64,000 nucleotides of DNA from UBA11475 sp902486425. GTDB lineage: Bacteria > Bacillota > Clostridia > Christensenellales > Borkfalkiaceae. The notes under the pieces were generated by a model. The model ran no database searches and was not told where the DNA came from. It saw nothing but the letters and a program-made list of their open reading frames with translations. Positions 60,701 to 64,000 of this stretch are shown here, in pieces. Position 1 is the stretch's first letter. Each line of letters starts with the position of its first letter. Position numbers and translations under genes: made by a program. The DNA lies in the NCBI GenBank assembly GCA_902486425.1, contig CABTOK010000008.1:1-64000 (forward strand), in the 5' to 3' direction.

Positions 60701-61711
60701 GAAGTAAGAGTATACATCGCCCAGAAGCGTAAGATTTCTATCGGCGATAAAATGGCGGGACGTCACGGTAACAAAGGTATCGTTTCGAGAATCCTTCCCG
60801 AAGCGGACATGCCTTTCATGGCGGACGGTACGCCTCTTCAGATAGTTCTCAACCCGTTGGGCGTTCCCTCGCGTATGAACATCGGTCAGGTACTCGAAGT
60901 GCATCTGGGACTTGCGTGCAAGCAACTCGGATGGAAGATCGCTACCCCCGTATTCGACGGCGCGAAGGAAGAAGAAATAAAAGAACTTCTCGCAAATAAC
61001 TGCATACTTAACCCGGACGGCGAAGTAGACGGCAAGATCCAGCTTTACGACGGAAGAACCGGCGAACCGTTCGAGAACAGAGCTACCGTAGGTCAGATGT
61101 ACATGATCAAGCTCAATCACCTCGTAGACGATAAGATGCACGCGAGATCGACAGGTCCTTACAGTATGGTTACGCAGCAGCCTCTTGGCGGCAAAGCGCA
61201 GAAGGGCGGTCAGCGTTTCGGCGAAATGGAAGTATGGGCGCTCGAAGCTTACGGCGCGGCGCACGTCCTTCAGGAAATTTTAACGGTTAAGTCCGACGAT
61301 ATTTACGGCAGAGACAAGACCTATCAGTCGATCGTATGCGGCAAGAACATCGGCGAACCTGGCATACCCGAATCGTTCAAGGTTCTTATCAAAGAATTGC
61401 AGAGCTTGGCTCTCGATATGAAGGTGCTTACTTCCGATAAGGAAGAACTCACGCTCAAGTATCTCGAAGAGGACAACGAAGCGGAAGCTCCCAAGTTCAA
61501 GGGCGAAGTCGGCGAAATCGAAGTTCCGACCGACGCCGAAATGGAAAGCTACGACGTACCCGATATGGGCGAAGGAGATCTCGACTTCATGTCCAAAGAT
61601 TTGTTCGACGAAGAAAACGACGATATAGATACGACCGTTCCCGACGGAAACGACGATTTCGGTCTCGACGATCTCTTCGACGACGACAACGACGAAAAGG
61701 AAGACAATTAA
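57713..61711 (+). CDS. rpoB: DNA-directed RNA polymerase beta subunit
   Basis: 1332 residues. Conserved blocks from start to end are present: [18 protein letters not shown], the rifampicin region [54 protein letters not shown] and [18 protein letters not shown]. In the rifampicin pocket the sequence reads HKRKLSALG; the residue equivalent to E. coli R529 is lysine. About 80 strongly acidic residues at the C-terminus (ending [14 protein letters not shown]) extend beyond the usual end. AAGGAG precedes the ATG. The rplJ-rplL genes that normally lie upstream are absent; rqcP-ispDF lie there instead, divergently. rpoC follows 15 bases later. Confidence 0.97.
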   Translation: [1332 protein letters not shown]

Positions 61712-61726
61712 GGGAGGTAAAGAGTA

Positions 61727-64000
61727 ATGTTTGAACTTAACAATTTCGATTCGATACAGATAGGCATAGCTTCTCCCGAAAGAATAAGAGAGTGGTCGTA
61801 CGGCGAAGTAACCAAGTCCGAAACCATCAACTACAGAACGCAGAAACCCGAAATGGGCGGCCTGTTCTGCGAAAGGATTTTCGGACCGGTAAACGACTAT
61901 CAGTGCCATTGCGGCAAATACAGAGGTCCGAGATACAAGGGCATCGTATGTGACAAGTGCGGGGTTGAAATAACCAAAAAGACCGTACGCAGAGAGAGAA
62001 TGGGACATATCGAACTCGCTGCTCCCGTCGCTCACATATGGTACAGAAGCTCCAAAATTAACTTAATGCTCGACATGAGCCCCAAAGACGTGGAAGCGAT
62101 TCTCGCTTTCTCGTCGCACGTCGTACTCGATCCCGGTAAGACTCAGCTTCAGTATAAGCAGGTTCTGACCGACGCGGAAAAGACCGAAGCGGAAGAAAAG
62201 TACGGAGCGGGCTCCTTCAAAACGGGCATTGGCGCCGAAGCCATCAAAGAACTTTTAATGGCTATCGACCTTGAAAAAGAATCCGAAGAACTTCATAAAA
62301 TCATCAACGAAAAGAACTCGGCGCAGAAGAGACAGAGAGCGGTTAAACGTCTCGAAGTCGTAGAAGCTTTCAGAAGAAGCAAACAGCGTCCCGAATGGAT
62401 GATACTTGACGTTCTCCCGGTACTTCCCCCGAACTTAAGACCTATGGTCGCGCTCGACGGCGGAAGATTCGCGGCGTCCGACCTTAACGAACTCTACAGA
62501 AGAGTAATCAACAGAAACAACAGATTAAAGAAATATATCGAATACGGCGCTCCCGACATAATGATCCGTAACGAAAAACGTATGCTTCAGGAAGCCGTAG
62601 ACGCTCTTATCGAAAACGATAAGAAATCGAATCCCGTAAAAGGCGCGTCGAACAGAGCGCTTAAATCGCTTTCGCAGATGCTCAAGGGCAAACAGGGAAG
62701 ATTCAGACAGAACCTTCTCGGCAAGCGTGTAGACTTCTCCGGACGTTCGGTTATCGTCGTAGGACCGGAACTCAAACTTTATCAGTGCGGTCTTCCGAAG
62801 GAAATGGCTATCGAACTTTTCAAACCGTTCGTTATGGCTAAACTTCTCGAAAAGCACATTTCAGAAAACCACAGAGCGGCTAAAAACGACGTAGACAGAA
62901 AGCGTCCCGAAGTATGGGATATTCTCGAAGAAGTAATAAAAGAACATCCCGTTCTCTTAAACCGCGCTCCTACGCTTCACAGACTTTCTATCCAGGCTTT
63001 CGAACCCGTTCTTATCGAAGGCAGAGCAATCAAACTTCACCCGCTCGTATGCGGCGCGTTCAACGCTGACTTCGACGGCGACCAGATGGCTATTCACGTT
63101 CCGCTTTCGATCGAAGCCCAGGCCGAAGCAAGATTCCTTATGCTCGCTTCGAATAATATTTTGAAGCTTGCCGACGGCAAACCGGTTATGAACCCCTCTC
63201 AGGATATGGTTATGGGTTCGTACTACCTTAACCTTGTAAGACGTCGTATCGGTAAAAAATACAACGCTAATCTCCGCGAAGACGAAAACGGCGAACTTTA
63301 CGAAGGACATTGGTACATTTCCGAAGACGAAGCGATGATGGCTCATCAGCTTAAAATCATCGGACTTCAGGACGAAATAGTGGTCCGTCGTACCGTGAAG
63401 ACTCCTTCCGGAAAAGAAATCTCCGGTCTTGTGCACACTACTGCCGGTAAGATTATATTCAACCAGAATATTCCTCAGGATCTCGGTTTTGTAAAGAGAG
63501 AAACCGACGAAGATTATTTAAGATACGAAATCGAACTCGACAAGTCCGTCAAGAAGAAAGATCTTTCGAAGATAGTAGACTACTCATTCAAAGTACACGG
63601 CGCGAAGACTACAGGCGAAGTTCTCGACAGAATCAAGGCTTTGGGTTACAAATACTCGACGCTCGCTTCCATAACGACTTCGGTATTCGACATGCACGTA
63701 CCCGAAACGAAGCAGGCTATAATCAAGGCTGCCGACGAAGAAGTTCTTAAAATCAACAAATTCTATAAGCGCGGCTACATAACCGATGCCGAAAGATATA
63801 AAAAGGTTATCGAAATCTGGGGTAAAGCAACTCAGGACGTTACCGACGAACTTAAAAAGACGCTCGACGATTACAACCCCATCTGGATGATGGCGGATTC
63901 CGGCGCCCGTGGTTCTATCGACCAGATAAAACAGCTCGCGGCAATGCGTGGTAACATGGCGGACCCGAACGGTCGTACCATCGAAATTCCCGTTAAATCG
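61727..64000 (+). CDS. rpoC: RNA polymerase beta' subunit (5' part, runs off the window)
   Basis: The first 758 residues; the frame is open to the last base. AGGGAGG lies 8 bases before the ATG at 61727. The zinc-binding cluster C60, C62, C75 and C78 is in QCHCGKYRGPRYKGIVCDKC. LLGKRVDFSGRSVIVVGPEL, the lid/rudder region and the absolutely conserved catalytic NADFDGD (446-452, with the three magnesium aspartates) are present. It is co-transcribed with rpoB. Truncated by the window edge only. Confidence 0.97.
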   Translation, partial: MFELNNFDSIQIGIASPERIREWSYGEVTKSETINYRTQKPEMGGLFCERIFGPVNDYQCHCGKYRGPRYKGIVCDKCGVEITKKTVRRERMGHIELAAPVAHIWYRSSKINLMLDMSPKDVEAILAFSSHVVLDPGKTQLQYKQVLTDAEKTEAEEKYGAGSFKTGIGAEAIKELLMAIDLEKESEELHKIINEKNSAQKRQRAVKRLEVVEAFRRSKQRPEWMILDVLPVLPPNLRPMVALDGGRFAASDLNELYRRVINRNNRLKKYIEYGAPDIMIRNEKRMLQEAVDALIENDKKSNPVKGASNRALKSLSQMLKGKQGRFRQNLLGKRVDFSGRSVIVVGPELKLYQCGLPKEMAIELFKPFVMAKLLEKHISENHRAAKNDVDRKRPEVWDILEEVIKEHPVLLNRAPTLHRLSIQAFEPVLIEGRAIKLHPLVCGAFNADFDGDQMAIHVPLSIEAQAEARFLMLASNNILKLADGKPVMNPSQDMVMGSYYLNLVRRRIGKKYNANLREDENGELYEGHWYISEDEAMMAHQLKIIGLQDEIVVRRTVKTPSGKEISGLVHTTAGKIIFNQNIPQDLGFVKRETDEDYLRYEIELDKSVKKKDLSKIVDYSFKVHGAKTTGEVLDRIKALGYKYSTLASITTSVFDMHVPETKQAIIKAADEEVLKINKFYKRGYITDAERYKKVIEIWGKATQDVTDELKKTLDDYNPIWMMADSGARGSIDQIKQLAAMRGNMADPNGRTIEIPVKS

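Overview
The window looks like chromosomal DNA of a Gram-positive, Clostridia-type Firmicute of moderately low G+C, probably an uncultured gut lineage. Evidence: sigma-A promoters with 17-bp spacers, strong AGGAGG-type ribosome binding sites, and genes such as tmcAL (ylbM), ylbJ, rqcP, the yceD-rpmF pair, pta-ackA, a DegV protein and a fused ispDF. The rpoB and rpoC sequences are clearly bacterial but somewhat divergent. No rRNA, tRNA, CRISPR array, transposase or phage module was found.

Layout. 0.9-6.5 kb: two secreted or lipid-anchored surface proteins (a GLUG-repeat protein and a BspA-type leucine-rich-repeat lipoprotein). 6.5-11.3 kb: a regulatory patch. It holds a short XRE repressor, seven copies of a CTTAC-N4-GTAAG palindrome, a diverged repeat pair, and a 57-residue membrane protein. 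That protein lies behind its own promoter, a long structured leader RNA and a terminator-like hairpin. DUF308 and DegV genes lie between.

11.5-30.4 kb is the most distinctive part. Four proteins carry SipW-cognate signal peptides (a giant MBG/InlB-repeat protein and a 236-residue protein on the minus strand; two TasA-like paralogues on the plus strand). They sit next to an enlarged SipW-type signal peptidase. The peptidase heads an apparent operon with a membrane-anchored McrB-like AAA+ ATPase, a DUF2357/zinc-ribbon partner, an ABC exporter, a beta-helix surface protein and a collagen/InlB-repeat lipoprotein. I read this as a dedicated secretion and surface-assembly system that has borrowed an McrBC-like ATPase module.

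30.5-42 kb: mixed accessory genes. These are a methyltransferase, a second XRE regulator with paired operators in front of a TM2 protein, a DtxR-family regulator, a PhnP-like metallo-beta-lactamase-fold protein, a glycerophosphodiesterase, and a heterodimeric ABC exporter. An A+T-rich cassette follows, with one secreted protein and three four-helix membrane paralogues (a toxin/immunity candidate). 42-64 kb: mostly housekeeping. It holds an M28 peptidase, alanine racemase, an RsmD-CoaD fusion, YlbJ, RarA, TmcAL, Pta-AckA, YceD-L32, another LRR lipoprotein, RqcP-IspDF, and divergently rpoB-rpoC, which runs off the end. All function assignments are from sequence reading alone; no database search was run.
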